Source of the DNA: Leptolyngbya sp. SIOISBB
Lineage (GTDB): Bacteria; Cyanobacteriota; Cyanobacteriia; Phormidesmidales; Phormidesmidaceae
Reading direction: 5' to 3'
Assembly (NCBI GenBank): GCA_010671905.1
Contig: JAAHII010000001.1
Location: forward strand, 4,154,001-4,218,000
Length of the DNA stretch: 64,000 nt
In this document: positions 27,115 through 36,950 of the stretch, piece after piece
Position numbering within the stretch: position 1 is the first letter of the stretch
Layout: the number at the start of each line of letters is the position of its first letter
Position numbers and translations under genes: made by a program
The notes under the pieces: model-generated
Seen by the model: the letters and a program-made list of their open reading frames with translations, nothing else
The model's database searches: none
What the model was told of the DNA's origin: nothing

Positions 27115-28059
27115 TTACAAACGATATTGCCGGTAGACCTCAGCGGCCGCGCGATGTAAAAGGGAATGGCGATAGACCAAATTAGTCATCTGTTTGTCGT
27201 AGCCACCGCCGATCACACAAGCGATCGGATAGCCTGCCGCGACGCAGGTATCGAGTACGAAGCGATCGCGTTCATAGAGGCCCGTATTGGTGAGCGCTAG
27301 CTTGCCGAGGCGATCGCACTCATGCACATCAGCGCCAGCATCATAGAGCACTAAATCTGGCTTGACCTGACTTAGCAATGTGGGCAAATAAGCCTGGACT
27401 TTGGACAGATAGTCTTCATCGCTCATCCCCTCTGCTAAGGGCACGTCCAGATCGCTGCTCTGCTTTTGGCGCGGAAAGTTCACGTCGCAGTGCATGGAAA
27501 AGGTAAAGACGCGGGGCTCATCACGAAAAATCCAAGCTGTCCCATCACCTTGATGCACGTCTAGGTCAAAAATTAGGATGCGTTGAGCGTGGTTTTGGTT
27601 AAGGAGAAGTCGAGCCGCGATCGCCAAATCGTTAAAAATGCAAAACCCCGAACCATATTCCGGGAAAGCGTGATGAGTGCCTCCGGCGGTATTACAGGCA
27701 ATGCCATGACTCAGCGCTAGCTTGGCTGTGAGAATGGTGCCTCCGACCGCTGTACATGTTCGCGTCACTAAATTAGGACTCCATGGCAACCCAATGCGGC
27801 GCTGGGCTTTGGCATCTAGAGTTCCGGTGATGTAAGCCTGGGCATACTCAACCGTGTGAACCTGCTGAATCCAAGCTTGTGGGGGTGCCCCTGGTTGATA
27901 AACCTGGTCAACCGTCACCACGCCATCGTTAACTAATAAGTCGCGCAACAGACCAAACTTCGGCATCGGAAAGCGATGCTTGAGCGGCAACGGGGCAACA
28001 TAGTCAGGATGATAAACAATCGGTAGGCCAGTCAAGATTAGAATCCGCAATACCGTCAA
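27115..28059 (-). CDS. Histone deacetylase-family zinc amidohydrolase
   Basis: 314 residues of the arginase/deacetylase fold. The charge-relay pair TAGGTHHAF, zinc ligands in DLDVHQGDGT and DAGADVHECDRLG, and the loop GGGYDK are all present, so it should be catalytically competent on an acylated amine. The natural substrate in cyanobacteria is unknown to me. The frame has no ATG near its 5' end, and TTG at 28059 or a nearby alternative (for example 28047) must be used. It lies 48 bases downstream of trhO on the same strand orientation. Confidence 0.85.
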   Translation of the reverse strand: MTVLRILILTGLPIVYHPDYVAPLPLKHRFPMPKFGLLRDLLVNDGVVTVDQVYQPGAPPQAWIQQVHTVEYAQAYITGTLDAKAQRRIGLPWSPNLVTRTCTAVGGTILTAKLALSHGIACNTAGGTHHAFPEYGSGFCIFNDLAIAARLLLNQNHAQRILIFDLDVHQGDGTAWIFRDEPRVFTFSMHCDVNFPRQKQSSDLDVPLAEGMSDEDYLSKVQAYLPTLLSQVKPDLVLYDAGADVHECDRLGKLALTNTGLYERDRFVLDTCVAAGYPIACVIGGGYDKQMTNLVYRHSLLHRAAAEVYRQYRL

Positions 28060-28299
28060 TGGATTCTTTAATCTTTGCGCAAGATTAAACTTAGCGATAG
28101 GAACGATGCTGGACTAGGGCGCGTCATCAATTCATTCTAGAGACCTTTGGGCAAAGCATTTCCGCGCCCGCATGCACTCCATAGGCTAGGGACTGTCGTT
28201 CCTTTGCTGAAAGGATTTGACTGCTAAATAATGATGGCAGGATCTAGCATCGTTCAACTGCAAACTGACGCTCAATGGCGCACTGTTGGGATGGGCAGC

Positions 28300-28965
28300 C
28301 TACGTAACCGGTTGAGTTTGCACCAAATATCCACAGCGATGCTCACCTTGCACCAACCAATGGGTGCGTTGAACTGAGCAGTCAGGTAAGGCCATCTGAA
28401 ACATCTCTAGTTCGTGGCCGCAAACACTGGGAAAGTTTTCGGCGATCTGAGAAATGGCACAGTTGTACTCAGTAATGATGTAGCAGGGACCAGTGGTACA
28501 GAGCTCCCCATCCGGTTCAGCAACATGCCATTCGGCCATGTAACCCTCGGCCTTGCGTAAATGAACTAGGCGATCGACTCGTTCCTCAACCGTGCCCTCA
28601 CCCACTCGCGCTTGATATTCTTTAGCTTTGCGTTCCCACTGCTTTTGTAGAATAGTCTGCACCTGCTCCCTACCAACGGTGTCAGCCAACGTATCTAACA
28701 GAGAAATGGCGAATTCGTCGTATTGAGCCGGAAAGCGATCTCGCCCCTTACGGCTCAAGTGATACAGATAGTTCGGTCGCCCCATTCCTTCTTGTACGGT
28801 GCGGCTCTCAATGAGTTGCTCCGCAGTCAAATCCTTGAGATGACGACGAATGGCCTGAGGACTCACCCCCAGAGAGTTGGCCAACACTTGAGCATTGGCC
28901 TCGCCTTGCTTGAGCAGATACTGCAGGATATCGTCTTTGGTCGAGACTGGCTGGAGAGAAGTCAT
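28300..28965 (-). CDS. sufR: SufR, iron-sulfur-cluster transcriptional repressor of the suf operon
   Basis: 221-residue DeoR/ArsR-like winged-helix regulator. The N-terminal HTH reads DILQYLLKQGEANAQVLANSLGVSPQAIRRHLKDL. The C-terminal half holds the cysteines expected to bind an Fe-S cluster (ELCTTGPC, EYNCAIS, SVCGHE, PDCSV, EHRCGY). In Synechocystis, SufR represses sufBCDS and its own gene when holding its cluster. It is transcribed away from ftrC-sufB, with operator palindromes between. Confidence 0.95.
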   Translation of the reverse strand: MTSLQPVSTKDDILQYLLKQGEANAQVLANSLGVSPQAIRRHLKDLTAEQLIESRTVQEGMGRPNYLYHLSRKGRDRFPAQYDEFAISLLDTLADTVGREQVQTILQKQWERKAKEYQARVGEGTVEERVDRLVHLRKAEGYMAEWHVAEPDGELCTTGPCYIITEYNCAISQIAENFPSVCGHELEMFQMALPDCSVQRTHWLVQGEHRCGYLVQTQPVT

Positions 28966-29130
28966 GGGCTGGAAACCGTTTCAACACTAATAGACGGGTA
29001 ACTTAAGCAACGCTTTTTGGGGCGTGATCCACCATATCGAGACATCAGAGTGCGGAGGCGATCACCATCAGCGTTCATCCACACAAAATCAAGAATCACA
29101 CTTAACAAAGCGGCTTGCTTGCTACTTTAG

Positions 29131-29144
29131 CAACATTTTCGTTG
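29131..29144. promoter_or_regulatory. SufR-type operator 1
   Basis: Perfect CAAC-N6-GTTG palindrome (CAACATTTTCGTTG). This form matches the SufR-binding motif described for Synechocystis. It lies in the sufR/ftrC divergent region. Confidence 0.75.
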
Positions 29145-29155
29145 TTTTACTTTGA

Positions 29156-29169
29156 CAACATTCATGTTG
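29156..29169. promoter_or_regulatory. SufR-type operator 2
   Basis: Second perfect CAAC-N6-GTTG palindrome (CAACATTCATGTTG), 25 bases centre to centre from operator 1. Confidence 0.78.
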
Positions 29170-29204
29170 CTAAAGTAAGCTGAAATTAAGTTGGGCAACT
29201 TACA

Positions 29205-29218
29205 CAACTTTCAAGTTG
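29205..29218. promoter_or_regulatory. SufR-type operator 3
   Basis: Third perfect CAAC-N6-GTTG palindrome (CAACTTTCAAGTTG), about 40 bases before the ftrC start. A reversed half-site pair GTTGGGCAAC lies between operators 2 and 3 at 29190-29199. Confidence 0.75.
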
Positions 29219-29258
29219 CTTTAATTATAAGATTGAACAGTCAAGACGCCACCCATTT

Positions 29259-29627
29259 ATGCCGATGCAAGATACTAACGCCACCACTCAAGCCACAGAG
29301 AAGAATTTGGAGCTGATGCGCAACTTCGCACAGAGCTATGCCAAGCGTACAGGCACCTATTTTTGTGCTGACTTGGGCGTGACGGCTGTCGTGCTAGAGG
29401 GCTTAGCAAAGCATAAGGACGATTTGGGTGCGCCTCTCTGTCCCTGTCGTCATTATGAAGACAAAGAAGCAGAAGCCAAAGCGAGCTTTTGGAACTGCCC
29501 TTGTGTACCGATGCAGGAGCGTCATGAATGCCACTGCATGCTGTTTTTAAAGGACGACAATCCTTTTGCTGGAGATAAGCAAGATATTTCATTTGACGAA
29601 ATTCGCTCTGAAACTGACAAGTATTGA
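29259..29627 (+). CDS. ftrC: Ferredoxin-thioredoxin reductase, catalytic subunit
   Basis: 122-residue Fe-S subunit that passes electrons from ferredoxin to thioredoxin. The conserved cysteine pattern is complete: YFCADLG, CPCRHYEDKEAE, CPCVPMQERHECHCMLFL. ATG 29259 or 29265 both fit. Its place as first gene after the SufR operators suggests that this Fe-S client enzyme is co-regulated with the suf assembly operon. Confidence 0.95.
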   Translation: MPMQDTNATTQATEKNLELMRNFAQSYAKRTGTYFCADLGVTAVVLEGLAKHKDDLGAPLCPCRHYEDKEAEAKASFWNCPCVPMQERHECHCMLFLKDDNPFAGDKQDISFDEIRSETDKY

Positions 29628-29638
29628 TTCTGCTCGTC

Positions 29639-29671
29639 GCGATCGCCCTTGTGGTTAAACAGGGCGATCGC
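29639..29671 (+). terminator. Intercistronic hairpin between ftrC and sufB
   Basis: GCGATCGCCCT (29639-29649) pairs perfectly with AGGGCGATCGC (29661-29671). No T-run follows. It is built on two HIP1 sites and may act as an mRNA processing or partial termination site. Confidence 0.5.
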
Positions 29672-29709
29672 AACTCCATCCTCTTGTAGACCTCACCCCT
29701 TCTACGTTT

Positions 29710-31146
29710 ATGACTACTTCTGTCCGGTCACTGGTTAGCGAACCTTACAAGTACGGCTTCACGACTGACATTGAGGCCGACACGATTCCGCGTGGCTTGA
29801 GTGAAGACACGGTGCGTCTGATTTCCGCGAAGAAAGAAGAACCCGAGTTCATGCTGGAGTTTCGGCTCAAGGCCTATCGCAAATGGCTTACCATGGCCGA
29901 ACCCGATTGGGCTAATGTCGGTTACCCCGCCATCAACTACCAAGACATCATTTATTACTCGGCCCCCAAGCAAGAGAAGAAAAAGCTGGAGAGCCTGGAT
30001 GACGCTGATCCCGCGCTGCTAGAAACCTTTGAGAAGCTAGGTTTGCCGCTCTCTGAGCAGAAGCGTTTAGCAAATGTGGCGGTGGATGCCGTGTTCGATA
30101 GCGTCTCCATCGGGACGACCTATAAGGAAAAGCTGGCGGAAGATGGTGTAATCTTCTGCTCCATTTCTGAGGCCTTGGAAGAGCATCCGGAACTGGTCGA
30201 GAAGTATCTAGGCAGTGTTGTCCCGATTGGCGATAACTACTTCGCCGCCTTAAACTCAGCGGTCTTTAGTGACGGTTCCTTCGTCTACATTCCCAAAAAC
30301 ACGAAGTGTCCAATGGATTTGTCGACGTACTTCCGCATCAATAACGGCGACTCTGGCCAGTTTGAGCGGACGCTAATTGTGGCCGAAGAGGGCAGCTCTG
30401 TCACCTACTTAGAAGGTTGTACTGCTCCGATGTACGACAGTAACCAGCTCCATGCGGCGGTAGTCGAATTGGTGGCGTTGGACAATGCCGAAATCAAATA
30501 TTCCACGGTTCAAAATTGGTTCGCTGGCGACAAAGATGGTAAAGGTGGAATTTACAACTTCGTGACCAAACGAGGCATGTGCCACACTAACGCCAAAATC
30601 TCTTGGACACAGGTGGAAACCGGGTCGGCCATCACGTGGAAATATCCCAGCTGTGTATTGCTCGGCGACAATTCTGTAGGCGAGTTCTACTCCGTTGCCC
30701 TGACGAACAACATGCAGCAGGCTGACACTGGCACCAAGATGGTTCACGTTGGCAAAAACACTCGCAGCACCATTGTCTCCAAAGGCATTTCTGCCGGAAA
30801 TTCCAAGAACAGCTATCGCGGCTTGGTGAAAGTTGGCCCTAAAGCTGCTGGAGCGCGAAACTATTCCCAGTGCGACTCGATGCTGATTGGGGATACTTCT
30901 AACGCCAACACCTACCCTTACATCCAAGTACAGAACAATACTGCTCAGGTAGAGCATGAAGCGTCGACCTCCAAGATTGGGGAAGACCAACTGTTCTACT
31001 TCGCTCAGCGAGGCATTTCGCCGGAAGATGCGGTGTCAATGATCATCAGCGGTTTCTGTCGTCAGGTGTTTAACGAGTTGCCCATGGAGTTTGCCGCTGA
31101 GGCTGACAAGCTGATGGCGCTGAAATTGGAGAACACTGTAGGTTAG
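29710..31146 (+). CDS. sufB: Fe-S cluster assembly scaffold SufB
   Basis: 478 residues, the normal length. SufB forms the SufBCD scaffold on which clusters are assembled. Landmarks are [67 protein letters not shown] and [13 protein letters not shown] with its conserved cysteine, then [20 protein letters not shown]. First of four ordered suf genes. Confidence 0.97.
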   Translation: MTTSVRSLVSEPYKYGFTTDIEADTIPRGLSEDTVRLISAKKEEPEFMLEFRLKAYRKWLTMAEPDWANVGYPAINYQDIIYYSAPKQEKKKLESLDDADPALLETFEKLGLPLSEQKRLANVAVDAVFDSVSIGTTYKEKLAEDGVIFCSISEALEEHPELVEKYLGSVVPIGDNYFAALNSAVFSDGSFVYIPKNTKCPMDLSTYFRINNGDSGQFERTLIVAEEGSSVTYLEGCTAPMYDSNQLHAAVVELVALDNAEIKYSTVQNWFAGDKDGKGGIYNFVTKRGMCHTNAKISWTQVETGSAITWKYPSCVLLGDNSVGEFYSVALTNNMQQADTGTKMVHVGKNTRSTIVSKGISAGNSKNSYRGLVKVGPKAAGARNYSQCDSMLIGDTSNANTYPYIQVQNNTAQVEHEASTSKIGEDQLFYFAQRGISPEDAVSMIISGFCRQVFNELPMEFAAEADKLMALKLENTVG

Positions 31147-31155
31147 ACATTTTTC

Positions 31156-31204
31156 TCAGGGAGATGAGTGAGGCTGAATTGGCAAGGCCTGCTCCTCTCC
31201 CTGA
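31156..31204 (+). terminator. Weak hairpin between sufB and sufC
   Basis: TCAGGGAGA (31156-31164) pairs with TCTCCCTGA (31196-31204). There is no downstream T-run. It could lower or process the downstream suf message. Confidence 0.35.
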
Positions 31205-31298
31205 TTGATTGGCATTTGTGAATCGTCAGTATGGGCACTTCCCATAACTGATCAATGCAGTGAATTGAACGTAGTTAGGATTGCTAGACCCGAAGGCC

Positions 31299-32084
31299 AT
31301 GATTAACGAGAACAGCGAAGTGATATTGTCCGTGCGTGACTTGCACGCCACGGTTGACGGCACCGAGATTTTGAAAGGACTGAACCTTGAAGTAAAGGCT
31401 GGCGAAGTCCATGCCATCATGGGTTTGAATGGGTCAGGTAAAAGCACCTTCTCAAAAGTGCTGACAGGTCACCCAGATTATGAAATGACCCAAGGCGAGA
31501 TTCAGTTCAAGGGAGCAGATATCTCCGAACTAGAGCCCCATGAGCGGGCCACAACAGGTATCTTTTTGGCGTTTCAGTATCCCCTAGAGATTCCGGGGGT
31601 GAGCAATCGGGACTTTTTGCGAGTCGCTTTCAACGCTCACCGCAAAGCTCAGGGCCAAGACGAAATGGACGTCTTCGATTTTGACGACCTGATTGAAGAA
31701 AAGTTGGAAATCGTGAAAATGGACGCGGCTTTCCTCGATCGCAGTGTCAATGAAGGCTTCTCTGGCGGCGAGAAAAAGCGGAACGAAATTCTGCAAATGG
31801 CACTGCTAGAGCCGACACTCTCGATCTTGGATGAAACTGATTCAGGACTAGACATTGACGCTCTGAAAACCGTAGCCTCTGGCGTCAATCAACTGACCAG
31901 CCCCGCTAATGCGGTGGTCATGATTACCCACTATCAACGGTTGCTGAACTACATCGTGCCGGATTACGTTCACGTCATGGCCGATGGTCGCATCATTACG
32001 ACGGGCGGCAAAGAGTTAGCCGAGCGCCTGGAAGCAGAAGGCTACGAAGAAATTTTGGCAGAGCACACGGCGGGAGTGGCGTAA
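31299..32084 (+). CDS. sufC: Fe-S assembly ATPase SufC
   Basis: ABC-type ATPase of the SufBCD complex. Walker [10 protein letters not shown], signature [13 protein letters not shown], Walker [13 protein letters not shown] and the His of MITHYQRLL are intact. ATG 31299 gives 261 residues; the TTG at 31281 adds six. The stop codon overlaps the sufD start by one base, indicating translational coupling. Confidence 0.96.
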   Translation: MINENSEVILSVRDLHATVDGTEILKGLNLEVKAGEVHAIMGLNGSGKSTFSKVLTGHPDYEMTQGEIQFKGADISELEPHERATTGIFLAFQYPLEIPGVSNRDFLRVAFNAHRKAQGQDEMDVFDFDDLIEEKLEIVKMDAAFLDRSVNEGFSGGEKKRNEILQMALLEPTLSILDETDSGLDIDALKTVASGVNQLTSPANAVVMITHYQRLLNYIVPDYVHVMADGRIITTGGKELAERLEAEGYEEILAEHTAGVA

Positions 32085-33427
32085 TGTCGATTCAAGTTTC
32101 TAACTCCGATACCGTGACCCCACCAACCAAGCGCGAGCAGCGCCAGGCATATCTAAAGTCTTTGCTTGATACTGTGCAAGCGCATGTACCGGAAACGCTC
32201 GCGCTCAGGGATTTGCGAGTCAAGGCTGAGGCGATCGTCAACGAGCACACCTTTCCTTCTAACCGCGATGAAGACTGGCGCTTTACCGATCTCAGTCCAA
32301 TGCTGTCGATACCGTTTCAAGCGGCCGACAGTTCTACAGACATTGATCTAGGTATGCTGGAGCGGGTGAAGATGCCCGAAGCGATCGCCCGCATCGTCAT
32401 GGTCAATGGTCAATACAGCGAAGCCCTGTCAGATATCGACCAGCTCCCGGCTGGTATTGTGGTGGGGAACTTAGCATCGCTGGTTGAGACTGCTTTGGCT
32501 GACACCTTCACCACTCGCCTAGCAACCTCCAACGGTGGTCATGAAGTCTTTACTGCCTTGAATACTACGGGCTTTCAAGATGCGGCGGTGGTGTATGTGC
32601 CCCGCAATCAGGTCCTAGAGAAACCTATTCAGGTTGTGTATCTGTCGGTCAATCGCGGTGAAGCCACCATCACCAACTCTCGTGGTTTAGTGATTGCAGA
32701 ATCCGGCAGTGCGGTAACGGTTGTAGAAGACTTTTCCGGCGCAGAAAGTAGCGACCATTTCAATAACAGCGTCACGGAAATTTGGGCTGACGACAACGCT
32801 CAAGTCACCCATATTCGCCTGCAACGCGAAGGTAATGGCACCTTCCACATCGGTAAGACCACGATTACTCAGGGGCGCGACAGTCGTTACACCATCGTTC
32901 CTGTGACCCTGGGGGCGCAGATTTCGCGACATAATTTAGAGGTCTATCAGACGGGGCCACAAACCGACACCAACTTATATGGGCTGACAGCGATCGCTCA
33001 ATCCCAACTGGCGGATACCCATAGTCTGATCGCGATGAATCATTCCCACGGCACTGCCGAACAGCTCCACAAAGCCATTATTGATGACTCGGGTCACGCT
33101 GTTTTCAATGGTAGAGTTTGGGTGCCCCACAATGCACAACTGACTAATACCAGTCAGCTCAACCGCAATTTGCTGCTGTCGGGTAAAGCGCGAGTTGATA
33201 CCAAACCGGAACTCGACATCGTGGCTGACAATGTGAAGTGTGCCCACGGGGCAACAGTTAGCCAGCTAGATGCCAACGAAGTGTTCTATCTGCAAAGTCG
33301 CGGCATTAGTGATGAGGCGGCTCAGCGCCTCTTGATTTACGGATTTGCGATGGACATTATTGATCGCATTCCGGTGCCTTCCTTAAAGCAATCGCTGACG
33401 GAGGCCGTGACTCAGCGATCTCGCTAG
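32084..33427 (+). CDS. sufD: Fe-S assembly protein SufD
   Basis: 447 residues, homologous to SufB in its right-handed beta-helix C-terminal region. Landmarks are FPSNRDEDWRFTDLSPML, VYVPRNQVLEKPIQVVYLS, FNGRVWVPHNAQLTNTSQLN and KCAHGATVSQLDANEVFYLQ with the conserved His and Cys. ATG overlaps the sufC stop (TAATG). Confidence 0.96.
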   Translation: MSIQVSNSDTVTPPTKREQRQAYLKSLLDTVQAHVPETLALRDLRVKAEAIVNEHTFPSNRDEDWRFTDLSPMLSIPFQAADSSTDIDLGMLERVKMPEAIARIVMVNGQYSEALSDIDQLPAGIVVGNLASLVETALADTFTTRLATSNGGHEVFTALNTTGFQDAAVVYVPRNQVLEKPIQVVYLSVNRGEATITNSRGLVIAESGSAVTVVEDFSGAESSDHFNNSVTEIWADDNAQVTHIRLQREGNGTFHIGKTTITQGRDSRYTIVPVTLGAQISRHNLEVYQTGPQTDTNLYGLTAIAQSQLADTHSLIAMNHSHGTAEQLHKAIIDDSGHAVFNGRVWVPHNAQLTNTSQLNRNLLLSGKARVDTKPELDIVADNVKCAHGATVSQLDANEVFYLQSRGISDEAAQRLLIYGFAMDIIDRIPVPSLKQSLTEAVTQRSR

Positions 33428-33467
33428 TTCAGCTGCCTGTAAGGTTGCATACTCCCCTACTGTTTGA

Positions 33468-34748
33468 ATGGTTTCTATGACTCTGGCCCAAGAACTGTCT
33501 CTCGCTGCTAAGGTTCGTGATGACTTCCCGATTCTGCATCAGGAAGTCAACGGGCAGCCGTTGGTATATTTCGACAACGCTGCCACGTCCCAGAAGCCGA
33601 AACAGGTACTAGATGTCATCCGGCATTACTATGAAAGGGATAACGCTAATGTGCATCGCGGCGTCCATGCCCTGAGTGCGCGGGCAACGGATGCCTATGA
33701 AGGGGCACGGGACAAAATTGCCGCCTTCATCAACGCTGCCTCGCGTGATGAAATTGTCTTTACCCGCAACGCCAGTGAAGCTATTAATTTAGTGGCTTAT
33801 GCCTGGGGCATGAATACCTTACAGATTGGGGATGAGATTATTCTCTCAGTGATGGAGCATCACAGTAACCTGGTGCCCTGGCAGTTTGTGGCTCAGCGGA
33901 CGGGTGCAGTGCTGAAGTTTGTCGGCCTGACCGAGACCCAAGAGCTCAATATGGATGAGCTGAGATCGTATCTCTCTGACAAAACCAAGCTGATTGCCGT
34001 CAATCACGTTTCTAACACGCTGGGCTGTATTAACCCGGTCGAAGATATTGTCGCCCTGGCCAATCGCTATGGTGCGCGGGTGCTGATTGATGCTTGTCAA
34101 AGTACTCCGCACCTACTACTCGATGTCCAGGCTATGGGCTGTGATTGGTTAGTGGCATCTGGACACAAGATGTGTGGCCCGACCGGTGCAGGCTTTCTCT
34201 ATGGCAAACTTGACTTGCTCAAGGAAATGCCGCCCTTCTTAGGCGGCGGTGAGATGATTGCCGACGTGTTTTTAGATCATTCCACCTATGCCGAGCTGCC
34301 CCACAAATTTGAAGCGGGCACTCCAGCGATTTCGGAGGCGATCGCTCTGGGCGCAGCCGTGGACTATTTGAATGCGATCGGCATGGATAAAATTGCTGAT
34401 TACGAGCATGAATTGACGGCTTACCTGTATCAGCAAATTAACCAGGTACCCCACATCACGCTCTATGGCCCCCAACCGCAAGCCGATGGTTCGGGGCGAG
34501 CTGCCCTAGCGACCTTCACAGTGGAGGGCGTTCACGCTCAAGACCTATCGACCCTATTGGATCAGTCGGGCATCGCGATCCGTTCTGGGCACCACTGCAC
34601 CCAACCCCTGCACCGCATCTTAGACTTGAATTCAACAGCCCGAGCTAGTCTGTATTTCTATAACACTCGCGAAGAGATTGACGTGTTCATCGCGGCGCTG
34701 AAAGACACTATCGATTTTTTTGCTAGCGTGTTTGATGACGACTTCTAA
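33468..34748 (+). CDS. sufS: Cysteine desulfurase SufS
   Basis: 426-residue PLP enzyme supplying sulfur to SufBCD. The PLP lysine is in [18 protein letters not shown], the active-site cysteine in [12 protein letters not shown], and the N-terminal [18 protein letters not shown] is typical. ATG 33468 or 33477 are both possible. The 3' end overlaps the start of a decayed DUF29 gene. Confidence 0.96.
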   Translation: MVSMTLAQELSLAAKVRDDFPILHQEVNGQPLVYFDNAATSQKPKQVLDVIRHYYERDNANVHRGVHALSARATDAYEGARDKIAAFINAASRDEIVFTRNASEAINLVAYAWGMNTLQIGDEIILSVMEHHSNLVPWQFVAQRTGAVLKFVGLTETQELNMDELRSYLSDKTKLIAVNHVSNTLGCINPVEDIVALANRYGARVLIDACQSTPHLLLDVQAMGCDWLVASGHKMCGPTGAGFLYGKLDLLKEMPPFLGGGEMIADVFLDHSTYAELPHKFEAGTPAISEAIALGAAVDYLNAIGMDKIADYEHELTAYLYQQINQVPHITLYGPQPQADGSGRAALATFTVEGVHAQDLSTLLDQSGIAIRSGHHCTQPLHRILDLNSTARASLYFYNTREEIDVFIAALKDTIDFFASVFDDDF

Positions 34749-35182
34749 GTTTGAGTCTCAGCACGAGCAAAACGTATTTGAGCGACTTTAGTTTGTGGAT
34801 TGACTAAACTGCTCAGCTCTTGCGGGAACATCGTTGACATGAAATTGACTTGCCCAATTTGATTGAAGAAGTTGAAGACTTCGGCAAAAGTGAACGCCGA
34901 GGACTGGTCAGTCAACTGACTCGTGTACTGCGTCACTTGCTCAAATGGCAATATCAGCCCCAACGTCGTTCTGAGAGCTGGCTCGACTCGATTACCGATG
35001 CCCGTACTCAAATTGGCCTGATTATTGAAGATAGCCCCAGCCTCAAACGCTATCCAGCAGAAAAGCTCGAGGAGAGTTATCAACGTGCTCGCTGCCAAGC
35101 GGCAAAACAGGCACATTTAACCATGTCAGTTTTGCCAGAGATCTGCCCTTATGCCATCGGGAGTGTGCTTGCGGAAGACTGA
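34735..35182 (+). pseudogene. Decayed DUF29-domain gene
   Basis: The intact 3' portion from about 34850 reads LPNLIEEVEDFGKSERRGL, LRHLLKWQYQPQRRSESW, EDSPSLKRYPAEKLEESY and LPEICPYAIGSVL, a clear DUF29 pattern. Upstream in the same frame lies the expected LWID-TAQLLREHR-HEIDLPN, but TAA at 34805-34807 and TGA at 34835-34837 replace a probable Lys and the usual Trp. A start in another frame (ATG 34735, inside the sufS 3' end) implies a further shift near 34783. Two nonsense changes outside homopolymers indicate true decay, unlike the other broken genes here. Confidence 0.8.
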
Positions 35183-35337
35183 CTCCCAGAGCATCAATCA
35201 TCCCCATAGCTCAATCATCGACACCACCATATTTGGCAAGTTGGCAACCAGCTGTTGGAAAATGTTGGAACTATAATGATTGGCAATTCTCTTCATGCCT
35301 TGAGACACTGACTTGATCAGGTGCTTGAGTCGTTGCC

Positions 35338-36315
35338 ATGAACACACTTGATACAGCGACTAAACAGGCGCTCCAAAACGCCCTTTACGCCTACATAAAC
35401 GAGTATGGTGGCAAATCCTTAGCAGATGCACGGGCGATCGCGGGTGCGCTTCTCTCTGTGCAGGAGCAGACAGGCGAACTCGCAGCTCCAGGCTGGGGCA
35501 TTGAGGAATGGGTTGACGACTTAGTCACCGACTTTGACCTTACCCAGATCCCCAGCGCAGCTAAGGAGACAGCCGCACAGCATCTCGCTACCCAAGCTCA
35601 GAACTGGCGAGAACAGTTGGAGAACAAGGTCCGCAACACCTTAGACGCCTACATTCAGAAATATGCGCCCGCGTTGGATACCCACACCATTGAGCAGTTA
35701 ATCACCACTGTCTTACCCATCGTCGAAGACGCCACCATTACCCGCGACGAAGCACGCTACCTTATACAGACCCTCAGTCATCAAGTCGACGGGCAAGCAG
35801 TCGCGACTCGAAGTATCGATCCTCAGTGGCTATTGCTAGCCGATACAGTGCAGCAAGTTCGGCAATACGAAGATCTGGAAGCATCTGCCGCTGATGTCAT
35901 GCAAGCTTATGTTTACCAATTCCAACCAGCAGCGGTTGAGATTGGCGAGGACTTGGTGGAGCGTGCGGTAGCGGCAATATCTGACCGCAAACTACAGTTG
36001 GGCCTAGATGTCGATCTCGATCCGGAAACTCGCAAGCTACTGGTTAAACAAGTCATGCTGAAAGTGAAGCTGCGGGACTCGTCACCTCCCCCAGCCAAAA
36101 CAGCGCTAGAAATTGCCCAAGACCTGCATGATGAGGTTGCCCGCTACCGCCGCGATCGCGGCCTTGATGCTGCTGATTACTTACCTCCAGTCACAAAGAT
36201 CGAGACCCCTGATGACAGTTCCTCGTTAGGGGGTGAAATCGGTGTCGGCATCAACCTGCGTCCCAGTCGCTTAGGCAAAGAGACTGACAACAGTGCTCCG
36301 CCATCAGATGCTTGA
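35338..36315 (+). CDS. Uncharacterised helical-repeat protein
   Basis: 325 residues, soluble, predicted almost wholly helical. Three similar blocks can be seen: LQNALYAYINEYGGKSLADARAIAGALL near residue 13, VRNTLDAYIQKYAPALDTHTIEQLITTVLPIV near 101, and ADVMQAYVYQFQPAAVEIGEDLVERAVAAI near 187. Each has an A-Y-(I/V)-x-x-(Y/F) core followed by a second helix. The C-terminus is polar and Gly/Ser-rich. No family recognised. It stands alone between the suf region and chlL. Confidence 0.7.
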   Translation: MNTLDTATKQALQNALYAYINEYGGKSLADARAIAGALLSVQEQTGELAAPGWGIEEWVDDLVTDFDLTQIPSAAKETAAQHLATQAQNWREQLENKVRNTLDAYIQKYAPALDTHTIEQLITTVLPIVEDATITRDEARYLIQTLSHQVDGQAVATRSIDPQWLLLADTVQQVRQYEDLEASAADVMQAYVYQFQPAAVEIGEDLVERAVAAISDRKLQLGLDVDLDPETRKLLVKQVMLKVKLRDSSPPPAKTALEIAQDLHDEVARYRRDRGLDAADYLPPVTKIETPDDSSSLGGEIGVGINLRPSRLGKETDNSAPPSDA

Positions 36316-36950
36316 ATCGGCAAAAATTGATTGAACTTAACAAAAAAATCTCAGCCTCAAGTTGATGCAAGTTCCCACTATTTTCTGGCCAGTTCAAAGG
36401 TCGGATACATGTCACTGCGCAAAGCTCGGTTGATGCCATGAGCAGTCTACACGATGTTCATCGACCTCATGCATCGACCTGCTAAGTCCCGTCCTGCCGA
36501 GAAAACGTTGACTCTAGGCGCTCCTTAAATGAGCAGCGGGTAGACCAGACTGGAAACAACTGCGCCTGTTGTATTGGAGTCCAATGGACTGGAGCGCAGC
36601 GATCGCCAATGTATTAGCGGCCAAAGATATTTTGTCTTTTGTCTTTATAAAGTATTTTTCAGGACAAAAAAACTGGTTGACAGCCAAATGATTGCTTGAG
36701 AATAGATTAGAGGTCAGGGGAAATTATTTTTAGCCTCAAAGGCATCCTGGCTCACTCTCATAGGTAAATGCAAATCAGGAACCCCTTTGCGTATCTAGTC
36801 GCCACCCCCATAATGCTAATCAAGCCGAAAACCCTCGCTGCTTTCACGCGGCGAGTTTACCTATTGATGAACGCTGCGGCTCGGGTTTACTGACTCATCA
36901 TCACCGAACGCAGCCCTATTTTTGAACAGAACGCTTTGGAGCGATCGCCT
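36316..36950. other. Long leader region upstream of chlL
   Basis: About 630 bases without a protein-like frame. A possible promoter has TTGACA at 36677-36682 and AATAGA at 36701-36706 with 18-base spacing, but this is weak evidence. It implies a 5' leader of over 200 bases before chlL, where light- or redox-dependent control could act. Confidence 0.4.

Noticed and set aside
29639-29671. Attenuator or riboswitch between ftrC and sufB
   Set aside because: Only a simple HIP1-based hairpin is visible, with no alternative pairing or T-run, so it is listed as a plain hairpin.
3033-31280. Identical 14-mer GAACGTAGTTAGGA upstream of the antiporter (3033-3046) and sufC (31267-31280)
   Set aside because: In 64 kb several 14-base matches are expected by chance, and positions relative to the starts differ, so I do not call it a shared regulatory site.
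36316-36950. Riboswitch in the chlL leader
   Set aside because: No conserved riboswitch core could be recognised; only a weak promoter-like pair was noted.
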